Assembly: GCF_018739865.1 (NCBI RefSeq) | Contig: NZ_JADOER010000016.1 | Span: 56,923 to 120,922, forward strand | DNA from: Leptothoe kymatousa TAU-MAC 1615 | Lineage (GTDB): Bacteria; Cyanobacteriota; Cyanobacteriia; Phormidesmidales; Phormidesmidaceae | Direction of reading: 5' to 3' | Length of the DNA stretch: 64,000 nt | In this document: positions 41,328 to 48,830 of the stretch, one piece after another | Layout: each line of letters opens with the position of its first letter | How positions within the stretch are numbered: position 1 is the stretch's first letter | Made by a program: the position numbers and the translations under genes | Notes under the pieces: model-generated | Told to the model about the DNA's origin: nothing | Databases searched by the model: none | Seen by the model: only the letters and a program-made list of their open reading frames with translations

Positions 41328-41705
41328 TTATGGACTATGGGTTGGGGGCACAGCATCGGAGGCATCGCTGGCCTGCAAACGCTCCATCAAACGACTATAG
41401 TTTGGATGCATCCGAGGATGGAGCAAACGCTTGACCGGTTTGTCTTGCTGAATATGCTGCTCTAGAATTTCATCCACATCCTGGGCACGCACCCGGCAGT
41501 ACCAAATATTGTCAGGTGCCACTCGCACCATGGGCCCCGAACCACATTGCCCCAGGCAAGAGCTGGCCGACACCATCAGGTCGCTGGTGGCATGTTGTTT
41601 CAGGGCCGCCAACACCTCCGCCGATTGAAAACGCTGACAGCTGCGATATTGACAAACCTGAATAAACCGGCGGTTGGGGTCGGACGAAGCGGGACCAGGA
41701 TTCAC
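41328..41705 (-). CDS. Thioredoxin-like [2Fe-2S] ferredoxin
   Basis: A 125-residue soluble protein with the four-Cys pattern of thioredoxin-like ferredoxins: VCQYRSCQRF near residues 18-23, then SSCLGQCGSGPMVRV. A C-terminal extension (PRMHPNYSRLMERL) follows. It is the first gene of a probable operon with the Rrf2 regulator and cysK; a redox role in sulfur metabolism is inference. Confidence 0.85.
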   Translation of the reverse strand: MNPGPASSDPNRRFIQVCQYRSCQRFQSAEVLAALKQHATSDLMVSASSCLGQCGSGPMVRVAPDNIWYCRVRAQDVDEILEQHIQQDKPVKRLLHPRMHPNYSRLMERLQASDASDAVPPTHSP

Positions 41706-41855
41706 TATACGAATTTCCTTAGTTAAATAGCTGTTAAATAGCCATGCAGCTTAGCCTGCTGACCGGTAGCGCTTGGAGCTGAAGCGATCTATGGCACATA
41801 CCCTCGGCCAGATCGTCCAGATGGCGGGCCCAGCAATAGTTTCGCTTTAAAGCCA

Positions 41856-41907
41856 AATAGCTGCAGGTTTAGTATGCCTCCGTAATTGGAGAAAACCCGC
41901 AGCTATT
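41856..41907. other. Large imperfect stem-loop in an intergenic region
   Basis: AATAGCTGC-A-GGTTT and AAACC-C-GCAGCTATT pair over 15 bp with one mismatch, enclosing a smaller CTCC-gtaatt-GGAG hairpin. There is no T-run on either side, so it is not a classical terminator. It could be a structured RNA or a small palindromic repeat. Confidence 0.45.
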
Positions 41908-41996
41908 GAATGAAATCAAGGAACAAGGAACACACAACCAACCTTGTGCCTCGTATCATTGCAGGATTGACCAGAAAGTGCAAGTAATTCTGCGAT

Positions 41997-42089
41997 CTAC
42001 AAGCAAATTTCATCAAAATCGGTCAGACTACCGGCGTTGCTAGGGTCCACCCCACCCGTCGCTAAATTAGTTTTTTGCTTGATGGGCAT
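41997..42089 (-). CDS. Candidate 30-aa peptide ORF
   Basis: ATG at 42089 encodes MPIKQKTNLATGGVDPSNAG and ten more residues ending DEICL. The frame is also open upstream into the preceding gene without another ATG (TSYQHKLLQSWQP). Composition is protein-like, but no clear ribosome binding site is present. It could be a short peptide, the end of a decayed gene, or chance. Confidence 0.25.
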   Translation of the reverse strand: MPIKQKTNLATGGVDPSNAGSLTDFDEICL

Positions 42090-42181
42090 TGGTTGCCAGC
42101 TTTGTAACAGTTTATGTTGATACGAGGTACGTACAACACCGTTTATTAAGTCCTTTACACCAACTTTAAATAGCAGGATCG

Positions 42182-42667
42182 CTATGCTGAGCCGAGGAAT
42201 CGATTGACCACGCCATTGATGGTTTGGCGGACACTGCGCTTACGGCGCCAGCTATCTAGATCGCGTTCATAGCGTTCTCCCGACGTTTGTAAGGTCCGCC
42301 ATGCTTTGAGGGACAGCCCTAAGCCCCAGAACAAAGCGACATAGAGGGAAAACCCGAGGTGGCCTAAAATTGAACCGCCTGGCGCAACAAAATCAAGAAT
42401 TACCAAAAAGCTAATAACGATGGCATAGCGGCCGAACTGCCCTTTCAACCGCTGGCGACGGTGGGATTGAAACAGGCGATGATCCTCTGCTTGGCCTTTC
42501 ATGATGTGCCACTCTTGTTCAGCGGATTTGAGGGTGGCAGGGCTGATGTTTAATTCTTCTGCAATCTCTAGCAGTTGTTGTTGGGTAAGCTCTCCCGACT
42601 CGGTTTCTTGCGCGATCGCAATCTGCAAAATCCGCTGGGCGTCTTCCATTGCGTAGAGCTTATCCAT
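42182..42667 (-). CDS. 2TM-domain protein, function unknown
   Basis: About 161 residues from the Met at 42667 (MDKLYAMEDAQRILQIA); a Met 24 bp upstream is also possible. The N-terminal ~65 residues are a helical domain (QQQLLEIAEELNISPATLKS) resembling those linked to 2TM proteins. Two membrane helices follow at about 85-130, and a basic C-terminus ends the protein. The family is common in cyanobacteria and has no assigned role. Confidence 0.72.
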   Translation of the reverse strand: MDKLYAMEDAQRILQIAIAQETESGELTQQQLLEIAEELNISPATLKSAEQEWHIMKGQAEDHRLFQSHRRQRLKGQFGRYAIVISFLVILDFVAPGGSILGHLGFSLYVALFWGLGLSLKAWRTLQTSGERYERDLDSWRRKRSVRQTINGVVNRFLGSA

Positions 42668-42790
42668 GGTGCTGCTCACTAAAATTGGCAATGGCCACTT
42701 TTTGGGGGCCTATTCTAATGTTATAGATAATTTTGCAACAGTTAAGCCAGGTGAGTCTTTGGTTGGATAACCGCCCTGGGAGAAAAATGC

Positions 42791-43579
42791 ATGACTAAAA
42801 TCACACTGAGCGGCTTGCACACCTATCCCATTAAATCTGCGGCGGGTATTTCCTTAGCACACGCCAAGGTGACCCTGCGCGGTTTGCAACACGATCGACG
42901 GTGGATGGTGTGCGATCGCAGTGGCAAATTTCTCACCCAGCGCAAGCTACCCAAAATGGCCTTGCTTCAAGTATCGGTGGCGGCAGACACCTTAACCCTC
43001 CGCAGCACCCACACCGCCCTAGAGCTACCCACCCCAACCACAGCCCAGCCCATGGCAGTGGACGTTTGGGGTGATCGTTGCCCAGCCTGGTCCATGGGTG
43101 ATGCCGCCGCCCAGTGGCTCAGCGATTTTTTAGGCACCGACGCCCAGCTAGTCTATATGCCAGATAGCACCCATCGCCCCGCGGACCACGGCGCATTTGA
43201 CACCCCCAACAGCTTTGCCGATGCCTATCCGTTTTTGCTCATTTCCGAAGCATCGCTAGCCGATTTAAATGGTCGATTAGACCAGCCTGTGCCCATGGAT
43301 CGGTTTCGGCCCAACCTAGTAATTTCAGGCTGTGCCCCCTTTGCCGAAGACACCTGGAAGCAAATCAAAATTGGGGACATGGTATTTGATGTGGCCAAAG
43401 CCTGCTCCCGATGTTCTGTGCCAGGGGTGAATCAGGCCACTGGAGAACAGGGGAAAGAACCCCTCAAAACATTGGCCACCTACCGACGATGGGACCATGC
43501 CATTTGGTTTGGCCAGAATTTACTGGCCCATGCAGCGGGCACTTTACAGGTGGGTGACGAGGTGGAAATTCTGGCCTAG
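42791..43579 (+). CDS. MOSC-domain protein (YcbX-like)
   Basis: A 262-residue cytosolic protein with a MOSC N-terminal beta-barrel (LHTYPIKSAAGISLAHA, GLQHDRRWMVCDRSGKFLTQ) and a C-terminal MOSC domain with the conserved Cys motif KACSRCSVPGVN. MOSC proteins bind molybdenum cofactor or act in N-hydroxylated compound reduction with a redox partner. The substrate is not determinable here. It stands alone, and it is convergent with the YihY gene. Confidence 0.88.
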   Translation: MTKITLSGLHTYPIKSAAGISLAHAKVTLRGLQHDRRWMVCDRSGKFLTQRKLPKMALLQVSVAADTLTLRSTHTALELPTPTTAQPMAVDVWGDRCPAWSMGDAAAQWLSDFLGTDAQLVYMPDSTHRPADHGAFDTPNSFADAYPFLLISEASLADLNGRLDQPVPMDRFRPNLVISGCAPFAEDTWKQIKIGDMVFDVAKACSRCSVPGVNQATGEQGKEPLKTLATYRRWDHAIWFGQNLLAHAAGTLQVGDEVEILA

Positions 43580-43607
43580 ACCTTAGCCATGGTGAGCCGT
43601 GCCCACC

Positions 43608-44735
43608 CTAGCGGTGCATGTCTTTGTTAATGGTGGATTTGTCTAGGCTGGGGCTTTTCCGAGAGGTGCGATATTGCTGATTTTGACGAGGATTGTATCG
43701 TTCGCGTCTGACCAATGGCATACGTGGATTGTGGGCCATCCTTTCCCCCACAATCACATTGAGCTGGTCGCCAATCAGCATGACCAGGGAGGTTAAAAAG
43801 AGCCATAGCAGCAAAATAATCACCACCCCCAGCGTGCCGTAGACCTTGTTGTAGTTACCAAAGTGAGACAGATAGATTTTGTAGGAAGCGGAAATGACCG
43901 CCCAGGACAACGCCGCTAGCACCGCCCCTGGAATCAAAGGTTTGCCACGGGTCCAGCGACTGGGGCCAAACCGATAGACAAAGGCAAATGCTGACGACAC
44001 AATGCCCAGGGCTAAGGGCCAGGTTAATAGGCCCCAAATGCGCAGCACCCACTCGGCCACAAACTGATCGCTTTGCTGGGCCAACAGGTCGATCACACCG
44101 GCGCTAATAAATACGAGGTAGCAGGCGATCAACAGCAGCATGATCGTCCCCAGGGTAATGCCGATGGAGATAATGCGCGCCTTCCAAAACGGGCGACGCT
44201 CTTGGGGAGGGATCTGATGAATTTCGTCCAGGGCCCGCATGGCGGCACTAATGGCCCCTGAAGAGGCCCAGAGGGCAATCAAAAAACTTAAGGAAAATAG
44301 CCCCTTGTTTCCCCCTTCGGTCACCTCATTGGCAAACCCCTGAATCAGCTCATTCACTGCTTCTGGAGCGATTTCACTCAGGCTCAGCGCCAACCGCTGA
44401 AACGTCGCTTCAATCGAATTGACCAGGCCAATTGCCGTAATCATGGCCAGGATACCTGGGAACAGACCCAGCATGGCGTTATAGGCCATTTCTGAAGCTA
44501 AACTAGGCAGTCGCCGTTGCAGGGTGGCACGCACCACCGCCCGCACGGTCTGCAAATTGATATAGCTGAGGAAGCGAATAAATTCGAGGGGTGAAAAGGT
44601 GCGCGACAGCCGTCGCAAGGGTTGCTGCTCACGATAGGTGGAATATATTGTCTGACGCAGTGCAGAATGCAGCGGCCCAGAATCTGGTGGGGGAAGTTTT
44701 GGCAAAACGTCTAGCAGGTTAACACACTTTTTCAC
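43608..44735 (-). CDS. YihY/BrkB family membrane protein
   Basis: A 375-residue integral membrane protein of the family formerly called ribonuclease BN, now regarded as an uncharacterised transporter-like family. It has about six helices between residues 90 and 330. The family opening (LPSLASEMAYNAMLGLFPGI) and later SRWTRGKPLIPGAVLA and YNKVYGTLGVVIILLLWLF are visible. The N-terminal ~70 residues are cytoplasmic and basic, and the last 35 are Arg-rich. The role is not known. Confidence 0.88.
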   Translation of the reverse strand: MKKCVNLLDVLPKLPPPDSGPLHSALRQTIYSTYREQQPLRRLSRTFSPLEFIRFLSYINLQTVRAVVRATLQRRLPSLASEMAYNAMLGLFPGILAMITAIGLVNSIEATFQRLALSLSEIAPEAVNELIQGFANEVTEGGNKGLFSLSFLIALWASSGAISAAMRALDEIHQIPPQERRPFWKARIISIGITLGTIMLLLIACYLVFISAGVIDLLAQQSDQFVAEWVLRIWGLLTWPLALGIVSSAFAFVYRFGPSRWTRGKPLIPGAVLAALSWAVISASYKIYLSHFGNYNKVYGTLGVVIILLLWLFLTSLVMLIGDQLNVIVGERMAHNPRMPLVRRERYNPRQNQQYRTSRKSPSLDKSTINKDMHR

Positions 44736-45050
44736 CGTTGCTGATATTGATAACGATAGGACTATCTGCTGATTTGAACATCATTCAAATACAAACAGAC
44801 ATAAGTCATAGCAGGGATCAGTAACGCTTTCTTCAAAATACAGATTTCCCTTGAGATATCAAGTCAGCAAATATGCGCTTTTATCTCAGCACATATGTAA
44901 ACATACCCGCTTTACCTCAGCGGTTTCGGATAGAAGACGCCGTTTTAAATGCCCCAGTGCGGCAATACCTACCTAATTTCTGGGGGAACACCGATCATCG
45001 GATGGTGGAGTCTTTGCCTAGAATGCAGACATGCGACAGGAGGTTTGGCG
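44736..45050. other. Divergent intergenic region and clpB leader
   Basis: About 315 bp between yihY (-) and clpB (+). I looked for a CIRCE element (TTAGCACTC-N9-GAGTGCTAA) and found none. A consensus AGGAGG lies at 45038-45043, 7 nt before the clpB ATG. Frames open here in other phases look like shadows. Confidence 0.4.
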
Positions 45051-47657
45051 ATGCAACCATCAAATCCGAATCAATTTACCGAACGGGCCTATGGCGCGAT
45101 CGCAACCACGACCGATCTAGCCAAACAATGGCAGCATCAACAAATCGAAACCGAGCATTTGATGCTAGCCCTACTAGACGAAGAGGGGTTAGCCAGCAGT
45201 ATTTTTCAAAAAGCTGGGGCTTCGGTTGAAAAATTACGTAGCGCCACCGAAGCCTTTCTACGGCAGCAGCCCCAGCTCAAAGGCCAGAGCGACAACATAT
45301 ATTTAGGACGGGCGCTGAATACGCTGCTGGATCGGGCTGAAACCTATCGCAAAGAGTTTGAAGACGATTACATCTCGGTTGAGCATTTATTACTGGGCTA
45401 TCCAGAGGATGCTCGCTTTGGGAAAACCCTGCTGCGGGAGGCGGGCATCAATGCCAAGCAGCTAAAAGATGCAGTTAAACAAGTACGAGGCCATCAAAAG
45501 GTGACGGATCAAAACCCCGAAGGTAAATACGAAGCGCTAGAAAAGTATGGCCGCGACTTGACGGAATATGCCAGCGAAGGTCGGCTAGATCCGGTAATCG
45601 GTCGGGATGACGAAATTCGTCGCACCATTCAGATTTTGTCCCGCCGCACCAAAAATAATCCGGTGCTCATCGGCGAGCCCGGTGTGGGTAAAACCGCGAT
45701 CGCAGAGGGTATGGCCCAGCGCATTATTAATAATGATGTGCCCCAGTCGCTGCGCGATCGCAAACTGATCGCATTGGACATGGGTGCCCTAATTGCCGGG
45801 GCTAAATATCGCGGCGAATTTGAGGAACGCTTGAAAGCCGTCCTCAAAGAAGTGACCGACTCCAAGGGACAAATTGTCTTATTTATCGACGAAATTCACA
45901 CCGTTGTGGGTGCCGGGGCTACCCAAGGTGCCATGGATGCGGGTAACCTGCTCAAACCCATGCTGGCGCGGGGGGAACTGCGCTGCATTGGGGCCACTAC
46001 CCTGGATGAATATCGCCAGTACATCGAAAAGGATGCCGCCCTGGAGCGCCGATTCCAGCAGGTCTATATTGATCAACCCTCGGTGCCCGATACCATTTCC
46101 ATCCTGCGGGGTTTAAAGGAACGGTACGAACTGCACCATGGTGTCACCATTGCGGACAATGCATTAGTTGCAGCAGCAACGTTGTCAACCCGGTACATTA
46201 GCGATCGCTTTTTGCCCGACAAGGCCATCGACCTGGTGGACGAAGCGGCAGCCAAGCTAAAAATGGAGATTACCTCCAAGCCAGAGGAACTGGATGAGTG
46301 CGATCGCAAAATCCTGCAGCTAGAGATGGAACGTCTCTCGCTAAAAAACGAAACCGATGCAGGCTCCATAGAAAGGCTCGATCGGCTAGAGAGAGAACTG
46401 GCCAACCTCAAGGAAGAACAAAGCACCCTCAATGCCCAGTGGCAGTCCGAAAAAGACGGCATCGATCAGATTCAGGTAATTAAAGAAGAGATCGAAAAAG
46501 TCAATATCGAGATCGCCCAGGCAGAGCGAGACTATGACCATGAACGGGCAGCAAAACTAAAGTATGGCAAGCTTCCAGAGCTACAGGGAAAAGTCTCGCA
46601 AGCAGAAGACATGTTAGCCACATCCCAAGCAAGTGGAAAAACTCTTTTAAGAGAAGAGGTAACAGAAGAAGACATTGCCGAGATTATCTCCAAATGGACC
46701 GGCATCCCCATCAGCAAGCTAGTGCAGTCCGAGATGCAAAAGCTGTTGTTGTTAGAAGATGAACTACACCAGCGCGTCATCGGCCAGGACGAAGCGGTAA
46801 CCGCCGTAGCCGACGCCATCCAACGGTCTCGGGCGGGTTTGGCCGACCCCAACCGGCCCACCGCCAGCTTTATTTTCCTCGGTCCCACGGGGGTGGGTAA
46901 AACAGAACTAGCCAAGGCCCTCGCCAGCTATTTGTTTGATACAGAAGAAGCCATTGTCCGCATTGACATGTCGGAATATATGGAAAAGCATTCGGTCTCT
47001 CGCCTGATTGGTGCACCTCCCGGCTATGTGGGCTACGACGAAGGCGGACAGCTAACGGAAGCCCTGCGCCGTCGGCCCTATTCTGTGATTCTGTTTGACG
47101 AAATCGAAAAGGCCCACCCCGATGTGTTTAACATCATGTTGCAGATTCTCGATGATGGTCGGGTCACCGATTCCCAAGGTCGCACGGTGGACTTTAAGAA
47201 CTCCGTGATCATTATGACCAGCAACATCGGCTCCCAGTTTATTTTGGATGTAGCCGGTGATGACAGCCGCTATGAAGAGATGCGTGGCCGGGTGATGGAG
47301 GCATTGCAGTCTAACTTCCGACCAGAGTTTCTCAACCGTGTGGATGAGATGATTATTTTCCACAGCTTGCAGAAAGAACAACTGCGGAAAATTGTGAAGC
47401 TGCAGGTGCAGGCATTGGAGAAACGGCTAGCCCAGCAGAAGATTGGCCTAGACCTGTCGGAAGCGGCGTTGGACTTCCTTGCAGACGTGGGTTACGACCC
47501 GGTGTATGGGGCGAGGCCGCTGAAGCGGGCGATTCAAAAGGAGCTGGAAACTTCTATTGCCAAGGGGATTTTGCGCGGAGACTATAAGGGTGGCAACACC
47601 GTTGTGGTTGATGTGGAAAATGAACGACTGGCGTTTAAGGGCACAGTGGCGGTTTAG
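45051..47657 (+). CDS. clpB: ATP-dependent disaggregase ClpB
   Basis: Hsp100 chaperone that resolubilises aggregates with DnaK, 868 residues. The start chosen is the ATG at 45051 ([18 protein letters not shown]), which has a perfect AGGAGG site 7 nt upstream; an in-frame ATG at 44949 would add 34 unconserved residues. The N-domain spans about 1-150. Two AAA+ rings follow: Walker [14 protein letters not shown] and [13 protein letters not shown]. The coiled-coil M-domain, a ClpB hallmark, lies at about 405-525. The tyrosine pore loop is [14 protein letters not shown] hairpin with repeat character lies after the stop. Confidence 0.96.
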   Translation: MQPSNPNQFTERAYGAIATTTDLAKQWQHQQIETEHLMLALLDEEGLASSIFQKAGASVEKLRSATEAFLRQQPQLKGQSDNIYLGRALNTLLDRAETYRKEFEDDYISVEHLLLGYPEDARFGKTLLREAGINAKQLKDAVKQVRGHQKVTDQNPEGKYEALEKYGRDLTEYASEGRLDPVIGRDDEIRRTIQILSRRTKNNPVLIGEPGVGKTAIAEGMAQRIINNDVPQSLRDRKLIALDMGALIAGAKYRGEFEERLKAVLKEVTDSKGQIVLFIDEIHTVVGAGATQGAMDAGNLLKPMLARGELRCIGATTLDEYRQYIEKDAALERRFQQVYIDQPSVPDTISILRGLKERYELHHGVTIADNALVAAATLSTRYISDRFLPDKAIDLVDEAAAKLKMEITSKPEELDECDRKILQLEMERLSLKNETDAGSIERLDRLERELANLKEEQSTLNAQWQSEKDGIDQIQVIKEEIEKVNIEIAQAERDYDHERAAKLKYGKLPELQGKVSQAEDMLATSQASGKTLLREEVTEEDIAEIISKWTGIPISKLVQSEMQKLLLLEDELHQRVIGQDEAVTAVADAIQRSRAGLADPNRPTASFIFLGPTGVGKTELAKALASYLFDTEEAIVRIDMSEYMEKHSVSRLIGAPPGYVGYDEGGQLTEALRRRPYSVILFDEIEKAHPDVFNIMLQILDDGRVTDSQGRTVDFKNSVIIMTSNIGSQFILDVAGDDSRYEEMRGRVMEALQSNFRPEFLNRVDEMIIFHSLQKEQLRKIVKLQVQALEKRLAQQKIGLDLSEAALDFLADVGYDPVYGARPLKRAIQKELETSIAKGILRGDYKGGNTVVVDVENERLAFKGTVAV

Positions 47658-47706
47658 CCAAGGTGGTGCGTTACGCTATCGCTAACAGCACCCTACATAA
47701 TCTAGG

Positions 47707-47737
47707 CCCCCTAAATTCCCCAATATTGGGGGGATTT
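47707..47737. repeat. Palindromic CCCCAATATTGGGG element after clpB
   Basis: The 14-bp perfect palindrome at 47718-47731 is preceded by CCCCCTAAATT and followed by GGATTTTG. This looks like a fragment of a dispersed palindromic repeat that I recall from many cyanobacterial intergenic regions. It may also terminate clpB transcripts. Confidence 0.5.
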
Positions 47738-47754
47738 TGAGTGCCCCTGGAACT

Positions 47755-48184
47755 GTAGGTTGGGTTAAACCATGCCGAATGTATGGTTATTGATCCAGGT
47801 CGCTATCAACCCAACAAGTCTGCAACACAAGATGGGCTGGCGCGGTGGGTTTTGCTGGGTTTGCCGATATCCAGACGAACCCAACAATTATAGGATTGGT
47901 GCAACCCAACCTACAGGCGATGATTTGGAGCGGGTGTTGTCTATTTTGTCTGGGATTATGTTGGCGGGTGAGGATTGATGGGGGTGTTGGGTTTGCCAGC
48001 ATTTCGGCAAACCCCGGTGGCTATGGGCCAGGTGCAACCCAACCTACAGGCGATGATTTGGAGCGGGTGTTGTCTATTTTGTCTGGGATTATGTTGGCGG
48101 GTGAGGATTGATGGGGGTGTTGGGTTTGCCAGCATTTCGGCAAACCCCGGTAGCTATGGGCCAGGTGCAACCCAACCTACAGGC
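47755..48184. repeat. Repeat cluster with 133-bp tandem duplication
   Basis: The unit starting GCAACCCAACCTACAGG occurs at 47901, 48034 and (truncated) 48167, a period of exactly 133 bp. The two full copies differ at one base. A diverged half copy precedes them at about 47848-47900. The core AACCCAACCTAC and its complement GTAGGTTGGGTT (47755-47766) resemble a dispersed cyanobacterial repeat. Within each unit one frame reads DDLERVLSILSGIMLAGED then a stop, which looks coding-derived. Confidence 0.75.
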
Positions 48185-48416
48185 GTTTCATCAGGATGCT
48201 GATGACGTCGCCTTGGTTGGGGGTGAGGATAAGCTGGTTGTCGGGGATTTCGATTAGCGGGCTCCATTGGCTGGGTTCGACATACTTGAGGTTGTGGAGC
48301 AGGTGGATGGTTTGGCGAATGCCGCCGGGGCTGCCGAGCAGGATGTGGCGGATGGTTTCGCCAGTGGGCAGGGTGATGGATAGGTCGGCGGGTAGGGTGT
48401 TTAGTGGGGTGATCAT
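48177..48416 (-). CDS. Conserved small cyanobacterial protein, function unknown
   Basis: A 79-residue protein from the Met at 48416 (MITPLNTLPADLSITLPTGE); the frame is open further upstream without conservation. The body (GIRQTIHLLHNLKYVEPSQW, SPLIEIPDNQ) and the end (VISILMKRL) match short proteins I recall in other filamentous cyanobacteria, with no assigned function. Its stop codon lies in the last truncated copy of the 133-bp repeat, so repeat invasion reaches exactly the gene end. Confidence 0.65.
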   Translation of the reverse strand: MITPLNTLPADLSITLPTGETIRHILLGSPGGIRQTIHLLHNLKYVEPSQWSPLIEIPDNQLILTPNQGDVISILMKRL

Positions 48417-48830
48417 GGGGCGTTTTCCTTTGGTTGAATTGGGTGAGGAAAGCGCCCAAAAAGTTAGCCACCCTGCAACGATACTCAGGGTGGCTGTAAA
48501 ATGCTCACAGCTCACCAACTGGATCCGCAGTTGGAGGGGTCAGCGGGGTGGTGGTGTTGGTAGCACTACCATCTCGCGCAGCTAAATTTTTGGGTGCGAA
48601 AGTAGCGAGCGGCAATGTGCCGTCGCTGTTGTGTAGGCTATCAGGACTGAGCTAATTGAGTCAATATGCGGATTAGGGCTTGTTAAAAATTAAAATCATG
48701 GCCTCGACCATTTAAATCTTGGCTTAACAAGCTTTGCAAAATTAACCCGTGAAGTAGTTTCTTAACAACTCCCTAGCATCGATAAATAGTGTTGACTATA
48801 GTGAACTAACCCCTTAGACGTATCTGCCCT
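48417..48830. other. Intergenic region upstream of the NACHT gene
   Basis: About 410 bp between divergent genes. It contains a short hairpin GGTAG-cac-TACC near 48560 and a TTGACT hexamer near 48790 that could be a -35 box for the NACHT gene, without a good -10. No small ORF or RNA was recognised. Confidence 0.35.

Larger units (their letters stand above)
41706..42181. other. Intergenic region with a stem-loop and a possible peptide ORF
   Basis: About 475 bp between two minus-strand genes. It contains the 15-bp stem-loop at 41856-41907 and the 30-residue ORF at 41997-42089. A further pair ACAAGG/CCTTGT lies at about 41922-41947. A promoter for the ferredoxin-Rrf2-cysK operon is expected near 41720-41800, but I cannot point to a specific box. 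Confidence 0.4.

Noticed and set aside
44736-45050. CIRCE/HrcA operator in front of clpB
   Set aside because: No TTAGCACTC-N9-GAGTGCTAA or close variant was found.
47772-48202. Three overlapping plus-strand frames in the repeat cluster
   Set aside because: They run through the 133-bp repeats in different frames; only the short shared peptide is of interest and no complete gene is visible.
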